NCBI GenBank assembly: GCA_900753165.1
Contig: CAADYC010000054.1
Coordinates: 1 to 41,227 of the forward strand
Length of the DNA stretch: 41,227 bases
Direction of reading: 5' to 3'
From: Clostridia bacterium
GTDB lineage: Bacteria; Bacillota; Clostridia; TANB77; CAG-508
Position numbers and translations under genes: made by a program. Position 1 is the first letter of the stretch; each line of letters starts with the position of its first letter. This document shows positions 8,509-15,274 of this stretch, one piece after another. The notes beneath the pieces are model-generated. The model did no database searches. It saw only the letters and a program-made list of their open reading frames with translations, and was not told the origin of the DNA.

Positions 8509-8537
8509 TTTACTTTTTTTAAATAGTTTGATATAAC
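8509..8537 (+). promoter_or_regulatory. promoter of xerD
   Basis: TTTACT (8509-8514), 17-nt spacer, TATAAC (8532-8537) with an extended -10 TGA. The AT-rich -35 is weak. The promoter follows the restored end of spoIIM. Confidence 0.5.
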
Positions 8538-8587
8538 ATATAAAGAATTTATGTAAATAGAAAATTTTGATATAGGGGTAGGGAAAA

Positions 8588-9469
8588 ATGGAAAAACAAT
8601 TAAAACTTTTTTTTGAATTTTTAGAAAATGATAAAAAATTATCAAACAACACATTACAATCATACAAAAGAGATTTAAAACAATTCAGAAGATACATAGA
8701 AGGATGCGAAGTAGCTTATACAAAAGTAGACGAAGAAGTAATGCAAAACTACATTGAATATTTAGAAGAATTAGGAAAAAAACCTTCAACTATTTCAAGA
8801 TGTATAGCATCAATAAGATCTTTTTACCAATATGTATTAAAAAAGGGAAAAGTAAAAAAAGATCCAACAAAAAATATACAATCACCAAAAGTAGAAAAGA
8901 GAACACCATGTGTGTTAACTTCTAAAGAGGTTGAATTGTTATTGGAACAACCAAAAGATATAGATTTAAAAGGAATTAGAGATAAAGCAATGCTTGAATT
9001 TGCATATGCAACAGGAATGAGAGTAACAGAAATAATATCATTAGATATAGATGATATAAACTTTACTGAAGGATATGTAAATTGTAGAAAAGCAAATAAA
9101 CAAAGAATAATACCACTTGGAAAAATGTCATTAAAAGCATTAAAAGAATATACAGATCATGCAAGAGAAATATTACTTAAAGATGATAATGAAAAAGCAT
9201 TATTTGTAAATGTTAATGGACAAAGATTAACAAGACAAGGATTCTGGAAAATTATCAAATATTATAAAGAACAAGCTCATATAACAAAAGATATAACACC
9301 ACATGTTTTAAGACATTCATTTGCAACACATTTGTTACAAAATGGTGCAGATTTAAAAGCAATACAAACTATGCTTGGACATTCAGATATATCTTCAACA
9401 CAAGTTTATATGCAATTTCAAGATGATGGATTAAAAGATATTTATAGAAAGGCTCATCCAAGAGCTTAA
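8588..9469 (+). CDS. xerD: site-specific tyrosine recombinase XerD
   Basis: Resolves chromosome dimers at dif with its partner XerC. The 293-aa protein has the SAM-like core-binding domain (about 1-90) and the catalytic domain with all active residues: R145 (ATGMRVTE), a beta-hairpin lysine near K171, H239-x-x-R242 (HVLRHSFATHLL), H265 (LGHSDISST) and nucleophile Y274. A RIIPL motif near 173-177 is typical of XerC/D. GTAGGGA precedes the ATG. Its position after spoIIM and lack of phage-like neighbours favour housekeeping XerD over an integrase; distinction from XerC rests on context. Confidence 0.9.
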   Translation: MEKQLKLFFEFLENDKKLSNNTLQSYKRDLKQFRRYIEGCEVAYTKVDEEVMQNYIEYLEELGKKPSTISRCIASIRSFYQYVLKKGKVKKDPTKNIQSPKVEKRTPCVLTSKEVELLLEQPKDIDLKGIRDKAMLEFAYATGMRVTEIISLDIDDINFTEGYVNCRKANKQRIIPLGKMSLKALKEYTDHAREILLKDDNEKALFVNVNGQRLTRQGFWKIIKYYKEQAHITKDITPHVLRHSFATHLLQNGADLKAIQTMLGHSDISSTQVYMQFQDDGLKDIYRKAHPRA

Positions 9470-9481
9470 GAAGAGATTGAG

Positions 9482-9542
9482 GGGATTGAGGGACGTTCCT
9501 TAAAATCCCTTTTTTGAGGGATTAGGTGACATTCCTTAAAAT
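9482..9542. repeat. two REP-like 25-bp direct repeats with hairpins
   Basis: 9482-9506 and 9518-9542 match at 21 of 25 positions; both contain the GACRTTCCTTAAAAT core. Copy 1 folds as GGGATT...AATCCC with AGG/CCT inside; ATCCCT (9505-9510) and AGGGAT (9517-9522) form a hairpin between copies. The GGGACGTTCCT core resembles REP palindromes linked to Y1 transposases in Clostridia (recall, not a match). Confidence 0.55.
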
Positions 9543-9567
9543 TTTAATAAAAAAAGTTGTAAATTTC

Positions 9568-9595
9568 TTGACAAATGGGAAATTTATGGTATAAT
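9568..9595 (+). promoter_or_regulatory. promoter of the infC-rpmI-rplT operon
   Basis: Perfect TTGACA (9568-9573), 16-nt spacer, TATAAT (9590-9595) with extended -10 TGG. This is one of the strongest promoters in the window. It leaves a leader of about 150 nt before infC. Confidence 0.85.
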
Positions 9596-9601
9596 AATTT
9601 A

Positions 9602-9735
9602 TGGTTACAAGAAGAAGCAATAACTTCTCACCTTAGCAAATAGGCAAAAGGTTAGAAAATAAATAAAATTTTAAAGTATAACTTTAAGTTTATTTTGTGT
9701 ATTGATTGACTTGTAACATAAGTCAATTTTTTTTA
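9602..9735 (+). promoter_or_regulatory. infC leader with antiterminator/terminator (L20-leader-like)
   Basis: Near the leader end, ATTGACTT (9704-9711) pairs with AAGTCAAT (9719-9726), followed by TTTTTTTT: an intrinsic terminator placed before the coding region. GTTACAAG (9604-9611) at the leader start is complementary to CTTGTAAC (9710-9717), which overlaps the terminator stem and loop, so the two pairings exclude each other. Smaller stems (ACCTT/AAGGT; TTAAAGT/ACTTTAA) lie between. This matches the transcription-attenuation logic known for L20 control of infC operons in Bacillus. Confidence 0.75.
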
Positions 9736-9750
9736 TGGAGGTGTTTTAAC

Positions 9751-10260
9751 ATAAAACAAGAATTACCAATTAATGGTCAAATAAGAGAAAAAGAAGTTCA
9801 ATTAATAGGAGTAAATGGTGAAAAATTAGGAGTTGTACCTATAAGAGAAGCTTTAGAAAAAGCGGGAGAAAACAACCTAGATTTAGTATTAGTTGCACCA
9901 AATTCAAAACCAGTAGTTTGTAAAATAATGAACTATGGAAAATATAAGTTTGAACAAGCAAAAAAAGAAAAAGAAGCTAAGAAAAAGCAAAAAATATTAG
10001 AAGTAAAAGAATTAAGAGTTACTCCAAATATTGAAGAACATGATTTTGAATTTAAAGCTAAAAATGCTAGAAAATTTTTAACAGAAGGAAACAAAGTTAA
10101 AATAACAGTAAGATTTAGAGGAAGAGAAGTAAATAATTCAAAAGCAGGAGAAAAAGTTTTAAATAACTTCATAGAAAAATTAGAAGATATAGCTACTGTA
10201 GAGAAAAAGCCAAAACTTGAAGGTAGAAATATGTTTACAATTTTAGCTAAAAAAGCGTAA
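9751..10260 (+). CDS. infC: translation initiation factor IF-3, AUA start
   Basis: Binds the 30S subunit and rejects non-AUG starts and wrong initiator tRNA. From the chosen start the protein is 169 aa, with an N-domain (PINGQIREKEVQLIG, VNGEKLGVVP), a lysine-rich linker (about 70-85) and a C-domain (LRVTPNIEEHDFEFKAKNARKFL, with VKITVRFRGRE). GGAGGTG ends 7 nt before ATA (9751-9753), and the protein conservation starts there; no in-frame ATG is available, and an upstream in-frame TTG lies inside the terminator stem. IF-3 genes in other bacteria use AUU or AUC for autoregulation, so AUA is plausible. Confidence 0.9.
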   Translation: MKQELPINGQIREKEVQLIGVNGEKLGVVPIREALEKAGENNLDLVLVAPNSKPVVCKIMNYGKYKFEQAKKEKEAKKKQKILEVKELRVTPNIEEHDFEFKAKNARKFLTEGNKVKITVRFRGREVNNSKAGEKVLNNFIEKLEDIATVEKKPKLEGRNMFTILAKKA

Positions 10261-10311
10261 AAACGCTTTAGATATAAAATAACCAAGATAAAAGATAAGG
10301 GAGGAACTATC

Positions 10312-10515
10312 ATGGCAAAATTAAAAACAAATAAAGCTGCAAAGAAAAGATATTCATTAACAGCAACAGGAAAAATTAAAAGAACAAAATCTAACAGAAG
10401 ACATTTGTTAGCAAATAAAACAAAAAGACAAAAGAAATCTGGAAAAGTTCAAAATGCTTATGCAAGCAAAACATGTGAAAATACAATTAAAAAATTATTA
10501 CCATATGGTGGATAA
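10312..10515 (+). CDS. rpmI: 50S ribosomal protein L35
   Basis: A 67-aa very basic protein, MAKLKTNKAAKKRYSLTATG... ending LLPYGG, matching bacterial L35 throughout (KTNKAAKKR and RRHLLANKTKRQKK motifs). GGGAGGA precedes the ATG. It is the second gene of the infC operon and depends on the leader upstream of infC. Confidence 0.96.
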   Translation: MAKLKTNKAAKKRYSLTATGKIKRTKSNRRHLLANKTKRQKKSGKVQNAYASKTCENTIKKLLPYGG

Positions 10516-10587
10516 TATTTAATTAAAAATTCAAATTATAATTAACAAAAAAGATTTGATAGACGAAAAGAAAGTGAGGAAATAAAA

Positions 10588-10938
10588 ATGGCAAGAGTAA
10601 AAACAGCTAGAACAACAAGAGCAAGACATAAAAAAATATTAAAACAAGCAAAAGGATATTTTGGAGCAAAACATTATAGATTCAGAAATGCAAATCAAGC
10701 AGTAATGAAATCTTTATCATATGCGTATGTAGGAAGAAAAGATAAGAAAAGTGATTTCAGAAAATTATGGATAACAAGAATTAATGCTGCAGCAAGAATG
10801 AATGGAACAACATACAGCAAAATGATTGCTGGTCTAAAAAAAGCTAATGTTACAATAAACAGAAAAATGTTAGCTGAAATAGCTGTAAGTGATCCAAAAG
10901 CATTTACAGAAATAGCTGAAATAGCAAAAAAAGCATAG
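10588..10938 (+). CDS. rplT: 50S ribosomal protein L20
   Basis: A 116-aa basic protein, MARVKTARTTRARHKKILKQAKGY..., with the classic RNA-binding N-terminal helix and a globular C-domain (LWITRINAAARMNG, YSKMIAGLKKANV). L20 binds 23S rRNA early in assembly and, in Bacillus, represses its own operon through the leader. AGTGAGGA precedes the ATG. Last gene of the operon, followed directly by a strong terminator. Confidence 0.97.
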   Translation: MARVKTARTTRARHKKILKQAKGYFGAKHYRFRNANQAVMKSLSYAYVGRKDKKSDFRKLWITRINAAARMNGTTYSKMIAGLKKANVTINRKMLAEIAVSDPKAFTEIAEIAKKA

Positions 10939-10944
10939 TTTTAT

Positions 10945-10974
10945 AAAAAAGAACATTTTTTAATGTTCTTTTTT
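10945..10974 (+). terminator. intrinsic terminator of infC-rpmI-rplT
   Basis: AAAAAAGAACAT pairs with ATGTTCTTTTTT around a TTTTTA loop; the stem runs into a T-tract. Confidence 0.9.
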
Positions 10975-10984
10975 GTTTTATCTA

Positions 10985-11013
10985 TTGCAAATATTATGTA
11001 AATATGATATTAT
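10985..11013 (+). promoter_or_regulatory. promoter of the 129-aa gene
   Basis: TTGCAA (10985-10990), 17-nt spacer, TATTAT (11008-11013) with extended -10 TGA. A TATAAT at 11039-11044 is too close to the ribosome site to be useful. Confidence 0.6.
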
Positions 11014-11062
11014 ATTATTTGTAACACGTAGGTAAGCATATAATATACGGAGGACAAACACT

Positions 11063-11452
11063 ATGTATATATATGAAAATTATGTGGTAAGTACCACAGA
11101 AAATGGAAACTTCGAAGTTATACTCAACTTCGGAGATGAAGACTCTGAGGCTACAATAAGACTTAATAAGAGTGAGGTTGAAGAATTCGTCAATGAGAAT
11201 TTAAGACCTGAAATGGTTGCAATAATTATTGCCATTATTAAGTTCGCAAGAATTTTTTCTTGTAAAGTAGATGAAAATGGAAGGGCAAGTAAGGATATTA
11301 CAAAATTAGATACTTTTAAGTACAGATTTGATAATGTCTTAAATGCCTTTCCTTTTGAATACTTAGAAGAGAAATTCAATGGTTTGAAGTACTCAGATAT
11401 AGTTACGATGTTTGATTGGGATATCCCTACTATTATAGATTATCTTAGTTAA
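11063..11452 (+). CDS. hypothetical acidic protein, monocistronic
   Basis: A 129-aa acidic protein without signal peptide or clear membrane helix; residues 51-62 (MVAIIIAIIKFA) form one hydrophobic helix probably buried in a soluble fold. The C-terminal half (FDNVLNAFPFEYLEEKFNGLKYSDIVTMF, split here by reading as alpha-helical) is amphipathic. No family recognised. GGAGG at 11049-11053 sets the start. It has its own promoter and terminator. Codon choice is unlike its neighbours: TTC, CTC, GTC and GAG appear often, and local GC looks higher, which suggests transfer or different expression needs. Confidence 0.65.
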   Translation: MYIYENYVVSTTENGNFEVILNFGDEDSEATIRLNKSEVEEFVNENLRPEMVAIIIAIIKFARIFSCKVDENGRASKDITKLDTFKYRFDNVLNAFPFEYLEEKFNGLKYSDIVTMFDWDIPTIIDYLS

Positions 11453-11465
11453 ATGTCAAAAATAT

Positions 11466-11499
11466 AAAACCATAGATTAATTTTTTAATCTATGGTTTT
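11466..11499. terminator. bidirectional terminator between 129-aa gene and spoVAE
   Basis: AAAACCATAGATTA pairs perfectly with TAATCTATGGTTTT around a short T-rich loop, with A/T tracts on both sides; it reaches the spoVAE stop codon. Confidence 0.85.
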
Positions 11500-11890
11500 A
11501 TTGTTTTTTCATTTTTGGTTTAGAAATCAAAGAAGCCAAATATCCAAAGAATACAGCAGCAGCAATTCCACCAGAGGCAGCTTTAACACCACCAGTAAAA
11601 GCACCAACTAAGCCAGTTTCTTTAACACCTTCAATAGCACCTTTTGCTAAATTATATCCGAACCCTGTTAATGGAACTGTAGCGCCTGCACCAGCAAAAT
11701 CAACTAGATATTTATAAATACCAAGACCACCTAAAATAGCACCAGTTGTTACAAAAATAACTAAAATTCTTGCAGGTGTAAGCTTTGTTTTATCTATTAA
11801 GATTTGACCAATCACACAAATAAGTCCGCCAACAACAAAACATTTTAATAATGGTAACCAATTAAAAACGTTTGCCCAATTTATATTCAT
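11498..11890 (-). CDS. spoVAE: stage V sporulation protein AE
   Basis: Membrane component of the SpoVA channel that moves Ca-dipicolinate into the forespore and releases it at germination. The 130-aa protein has hydrophobic segments at about 12-30, 42-60 and 105-122 and family motifs FVVGGLICVIGQILID and GAGATVPLTGFGYNLAKGA. TAGGAGTG lies 8 nt before the ATG. Third SpoVA gene of the operon, in the order C-D-E that is the core set in Clostridia. It is paralogous to SpoVAC (shared GGLIC-IGQI and GAG--P-TGF motifs). Confidence 0.93.
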   Translation of the reverse strand: MNINWANVFNWLPLLKCFVVGGLICVIGQILIDKTKLTPARILVIFVTTGAILGGLGIYKYLVDFAGAGATVPLTGFGYNLAKGAIEGVKETGLVGAFTGGVKAASGGIAAAVFFGYLASLISKPKMKKQ

Positions 11891-11949
11891 ATAATATACA
11901 CTCCTAACTATTATATTCTTTTGTCTTTCAAAAGAACATTTTTAAAATT

Positions 11950-12951
11950 TTAAAGTTCTATACTAATAGCATGAGCTATTCCAGGGATAGATTCACCTTG
12001 TTGAGAACTTGTGGAATTCATCAAAGCACCAGTTGCGACAAGTAATAATTTTTTAATTTTCTTTTCTCTTAATTGTTTAAATAAATAACCTGAAAATACA
12101 GTACCACAGCAAGCACAACCACTTCCACCGGAATGAGTATCTTGTTTAGCTTTATCAAAAATTAAAACTCCACAATCATTATAATTAGTTTTGATATTAT
12201 AACCTTGAGATTTTGCAATATCAATAGAAAGTTCTTTTCCAATGTGACCTAAATCACCACTAATAATAGCATCATAATAACTTGGATTTCTGCCTGTATC
12301 TTTGAAATGTGTTATTAAACTATCGACAAATGCCGGCGCCATAGCTGCTCCCATGTTATTAGCGTCTTTTATACCCATGTCAACGATTTTTCCTGGAGTA
12401 ATGTGAGTTATATATGGACCTGTACCTGTTTTTGAAATTATAGCAGCACCACTTCCGGTAACAGTCCATTGAGAAGTAGGCGGACGTTGGTTACCAAGCT
12501 CAAGTGGAAATCTAAATTGTTTTTCTGCACTACAAAAATGGCTAGAAGTTGCACATAATGCGTGTTCGGCAAAACTTTCAACAGCAATAGCAGATAATGC
12601 CATTGATTCTACAAAAGTAGAACATGCACCAAATACTCCAAAAAATGGAATGTTTAATTCACGAAGACCAAAACTAGAAGAAATACATTGGTTAAGTAAA
12701 TCACCAGCAAAACAACAATCAATTTGTTCAGAAGGAATGCCAGATTTACTAATTACAGTATTTACAGTTTCCTTTATAATTTTACTTTCAGCTTTTTCCC
12801 AGGTTTTTTCACCCCAAAATTCATCATCTAAAGTTTGATCAAAATATTTGGCAAGAGGACCTTGCGATTCTTTAGGACCAACAATAGAGGCACATTCTGT
12901 TATAGTTGGTGGATTATCAAATTTAATAGTTTGTTTTCCTATTTTTTTCAA
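11950..12951 (-). CDS. spoVAD: stage V sporulation protein AD
   Basis: Soluble thiolase-fold subunit of the SpoVA complex that binds dipicolinic acid. The 333-aa protein shows family motifs: KQTIKFDNPPTITECASIVG at the N-terminus, FGVFGACSTFVESMAL near 110, the CATSSHFCSAEKQFRFP segment, and a cysteine-rich SGCACCGTVFSGY near 280. The start is TTG, with AAGGAG 8 nt upstream; the protein aligns with homologues from that residue. It lies 14 nt after spoVAC and 59 nt before spoVAE, in one operon. Confidence 0.93.
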   Translation of the reverse strand: MKKIGKQTIKFDNPPTITECASIVGPKESQGPLAKYFDQTLDDEFWGEKTWEKAESKIIKETVNTVISKSGIPSEQIDCCFAGDLLNQCISSSFGLRELNIPFFGVFGACSTFVESMALSAIAVESFAEHALCATSSHFCSAEKQFRFPLELGNQRPPTSQWTVTGSGAAIISKTGTGPYITHITPGKIVDMGIKDANNMGAAMAPAFVDSLITHFKDTGRNPSYYDAIISGDLGHIGKELSIDIAKSQGYNIKTNYNDCGVLIFDKAKQDTHSGGSGCACCGTVFSGYLFKQLREKKIKKLLLVATGALMNSTSSQQGESIPGIAHAISIEL

Positions 12952-12965
12952 AAAATCAACTCCTT

Positions 12966-13430
12966 TTATACAAGTGTCATACTTTGTGTATTAAAAATTA
13001 AATAAACAATACCTACAATTATAGAGGTAGAAATACCAAATACAAGAACAGGACCTGCAACAGTAAACATTTTTCCACCAACGCCCATTACATAACCTTC
13101 TGACTTATATTCCATTGCCGGTGAAACAATAGAATTTGCAAAACCTGTTATTGGAATTAAAGAACCAGCACCTGCGAATTTTCCTATTTTGTTAAAAATG
13201 TTAAGTCCTGTTAAAAATGCAGAAATTCCAATTAAAATTATTGATACAATTGTTCCTGATAAGTTTTGATCAAAAACACGTTCTTTACAAATGTTCATTA
13301 TTATTTGTCCAATTGTACAGATTAATCCACCAACCCAAAAAGCATTAAAACAGTTTTTTAAAATGGGTGAATTAGGTGATTTTTTATCAACATAATCTTG
13401 ATAAGTTTGTTTTGTTTCAATAGGATTCAT
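12966..13430 (-). CDS. spoVAC: stage V sporulation protein AC
   Basis: Membrane subunit of the SpoVA complex; B. subtilis SpoVAC acts as a mechanosensitive channel. The 154-aa protein has an N-terminal cytoplasmic stretch (YQDYVDKKSPNSPILKN) followed by hydrophobic segments at about 30-48, 62-80 and 122-145 and the GAGSLIPITGFANSIVSPAMEY region typical of the family. Its ATG overlaps the TAA of the dodecin gene by one base (TAATG), so translation of the two is coupled. Confidence 0.93.
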   Translation of the reverse strand: MNPIETKQTYQDYVDKKSPNSPILKNCFNAFWVGGLICTIGQIIMNICKERVFDQNLSGTIVSIILIGISAFLTGLNIFNKIGKFAGAGSLIPITGFANSIVSPAMEYKSEGYVMGVGGKMFTVAGPVLVFGISTSIIVGIVYLIFNTQSMTLV

Positions 13431-13651
13431 TATTTATCATCCTTTCTATTTAAATCAATTAAAAAAGTTAAATCTAAATCTACAAAATATTCTGATATTT
13501 TATTTCCATCAATTTTGGCTCGTTGTTCTAATATTTTGACTCCTGATATATAATCAATTGTTTTTGATGCTTCAAATATTGTTTTTGTGATTGCATCTTT
13601 CCAAGATGTTTCTGATGTTCCTGTTATTATTAAGTGTTTTTCTATATCCAT
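13430..13651 (-). CDS. dodecin-family flavin-binding protein
   Basis: A 73-aa protein with the dodecin pattern: SETSWKDAITKTIFEASKT, then AKIDGNKISEYFVDLDLTF, i.e. a helix followed by the beta strands of the small dodecameric fold. Dodecins store or sequester flavins, sometimes with coenzyme A. AGGAGG lies 7 nt before the ATG. First gene of the spoVA operon and coupled to spoVAC by a one-base overlap, implying forespore expression. A role in spores is inference; I know of no established link between dodecin and SpoVA. The typical binding-site Trp of archaeal dodecins appears in the SW position. Confidence 0.8.
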   Translation of the reverse strand: MDIEKHLIITGTSETSWKDAITKTIFEASKTIDYISGVKILEQRAKIDGNKISEYFVDLDLTFLIDLNRKDDK

Positions 13652-13679
13652 GTTAAACCTCCTAAAATTCTTTTGATAG

Positions 13680-13708
13680 TATTTTTACCGATTTTAGAAA
13701 ATTTATAC
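13680..13708 (-). promoter_or_regulatory. candidate forespore (sigma-F/G-like) promoter of dodecin-spoVA
   Basis: On the minus strand GTATA is followed after 14 nt by GGTAAAAATA, which fits the sigma-F -10 consensus GGNRANANTW; AATACTA just beyond is close to the sigma-G CATNNTA. Spacing is slightly short for sigma-F. Location, about 30 nt upstream of the dodecin ATG, is right. Confidence 0.45.
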
Positions 13709-13720
13709 ATTAAAAGAACA

Positions 13721-13749
13721 TTGCAAAAAAGTATAAAAAGATATATAAT
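13721..13749 (+). promoter_or_regulatory. promoter of rsmB
   Basis: TTGCAA (13721-13726), 17-nt spacer, TATAAT (13744-13749); 30 nt before the ATG. Confidence 0.75.
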
Positions 13750-13778
13750 CCAAAAAGAAAAATTGTTGGGGGTAAAAA

Positions 13779-15098
13779 ATGATAGATAAAACAAGGGAAA
13801 TAGCTCTAAAAACTCTATATGAAATAGACAAAGAACAAGCATATTCAAATATAGAATTAAATGAACAAATAAAGCAAAACAGAAAAAAATTAAATGAAAG
13901 AGATATAGGATTATTATCAGAAATAGTATATGGAGTGACAACATGGAAATTAACACTAGATGAAATAATAAAAAAATACTCAAAAATAAGACTAAAAAAA
14001 ATATCACCATGGATAATAAATATATTAAGAATGGGAATATATCAAATAATATTTTTAGATAAAATACCAAAATCAGCAGCAGTAAATGAAAGTGTAAATT
14101 TGGCCAAAAGATATGGACATTCTTCAAGTTCTAATTTTGTAAATGCAATTTTGAGAAAAGTGGAAAAAACGGATTATGAAGAATTTTTCAAAATAAAAGA
14201 TGATGTAGAGCGAATTTCAAAAACTACGTCTATGCCTAAATGGATAATTGAGGAACTAATGAAAAATAATAATCTAGAACAGGTTGAAGAAATTTGTAAA
14301 AATTCTAATTTGAAACCAAATATTTCAATAAGAGTAAATAGATTAAAAAATACAAAAAAGGAACTTATAGAAAAATTAGAGAAAAAAGGAATAGAATGTA
14401 AAAAAATACAATCTGAAGACAAAAATAAGAGTGATGTTGGTGATTTCTTGATTTTAAATAAGGTTAAAAATATAGAAAATCTACAGGAATTTAAAGATGG
14501 ATTGTTTATAATTCAGGATATATCTGCAGGGCAAACTGCTAAATTATTGAATCCTAAACCAGGTGAAAAAGTTTTAGATGCATGTTCGGCTCCTGGCGGA
14601 AAAACTACATATATGGCGGAATTGATGAATAATGAAGGAAAAATTGATGCTTGGGATATACATGAACATAGAACAAAACTTGTTGAACAAAATGCAAATA
14701 GATTAGGAATAAAAATTATAAAAACATGTGTAAAAGATTCTAGTATTTATGATGAAAAAATGAAGGAAAAATATGATAAAATTTTATTAGATGTTCCATG
14801 TTTAGGAATTGGGGTTATAAAGAGAAAACCGGACATAAAATGGCAGAGAAAACCAGAAGATGTTGAAAAAATTACAGATATTCAATCAAAAATATTAGAA
14901 AATTGTGCTAAATATTTAAAAAGTGGAGGTTCATTAGTTTATTCTACATGTAGTATATTAAATGAAGAAAATGAAAAAGTTGTTAATAAATTTTTAGATG
15001 AAAATGATCAATTTTATATTAATAAAAAAGAAATTCTAAATATATTGCCAAATATGGAAAAAGATGGATTTTTTATGTGTAAAATTTATAAGAAATAA
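13779..15098 (+). CDS. rsmB: 16S rRNA (cytosine-967-C5) methyltransferase RsmB
   Basis: Methylates C967 of 16S rRNA with S-adenosylmethionine. The 439-aa protein has an N-terminal NusB-like helical RNA-binding domain (about 1-130; KTLYEIDKEQAYSN, FVNAILRK) and a C-terminal Rossmann methyltransferase. SAM motif I-like DACSAPGGKTTYMAEL starts near 267. Both conserved cysteines of RNA C5-methyltransferases are present: C341 in DVPCLG and catalytic C391 in YSTCS. GGGGGT precedes the ATG. It is divergent from the sporulation operon and seems monocistronic. Confidence 0.94.
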   Translation: MIDKTREIALKTLYEIDKEQAYSNIELNEQIKQNRKKLNERDIGLLSEIVYGVTTWKLTLDEIIKKYSKIRLKKISPWIINILRMGIYQIIFLDKIPKSAAVNESVNLAKRYGHSSSSNFVNAILRKVEKTDYEEFFKIKDDVERISKTTSMPKWIIEELMKNNNLEQVEEICKNSNLKPNISIRVNRLKNTKKELIEKLEKKGIECKKIQSEDKNKSDVGDFLILNKVKNIENLQEFKDGLFIIQDISAGQTAKLLNPKPGEKVLDACSAPGGKTTYMAELMNNEGKIDAWDIHEHRTKLVEQNANRLGIKIIKTCVKDSSIYDEKMKEKYDKILLDVPCLGIGVIKRKPDIKWQRKPEDVEKITDIQSKILENCAKYLKSGGSLVYSTCSILNEENEKVVNKFLDENDQFYINKKEILNILPNMEKDGFFMCKIYKK

Positions 15099-15157
15099 GA
15101 AATATTACAAAAATATTACAAGAACTTTACATTTATATTATAAATTGATAAAAGCTA

Positions 15158-15185
15158 TTGACTTTTTGGCTAAAAACGATAAAAT
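15158..15185 (+). promoter_or_regulatory. candidate promoter of the pilus operon
   Basis: TTGACT (15158-15163), 16-nt spacer, TAAAAT (15180-15185); leaves a leader of about 80 nt before pilM. Confidence 0.6.
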
Positions 15186-15274
15186 AAAAGAGAAATGATT
15201 ATCATATTTTGTAGAAAAATATGGCTGTTAAAATAAATTACATTACATTATAAATAATTATAGAAGGAGTAGAA

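Noticed and set aside
8588..9469. xerD as a phage or ICE integrase
   Set aside because: No phage or conjugation genes, no attachment repeats, and sequence matches housekeeping XerC/D.
9706..9750. Upstream in-frame TTG start for infC
   Set aside because: It lies inside the terminator stem, has no ribosome site, and would add 15 residues not found in IF-3.
11039..11044. TATAAT as -10 of the 129-aa gene
   Set aside because: Only a few bases from the ribosome site, so the transcript would begin within GGAGG.
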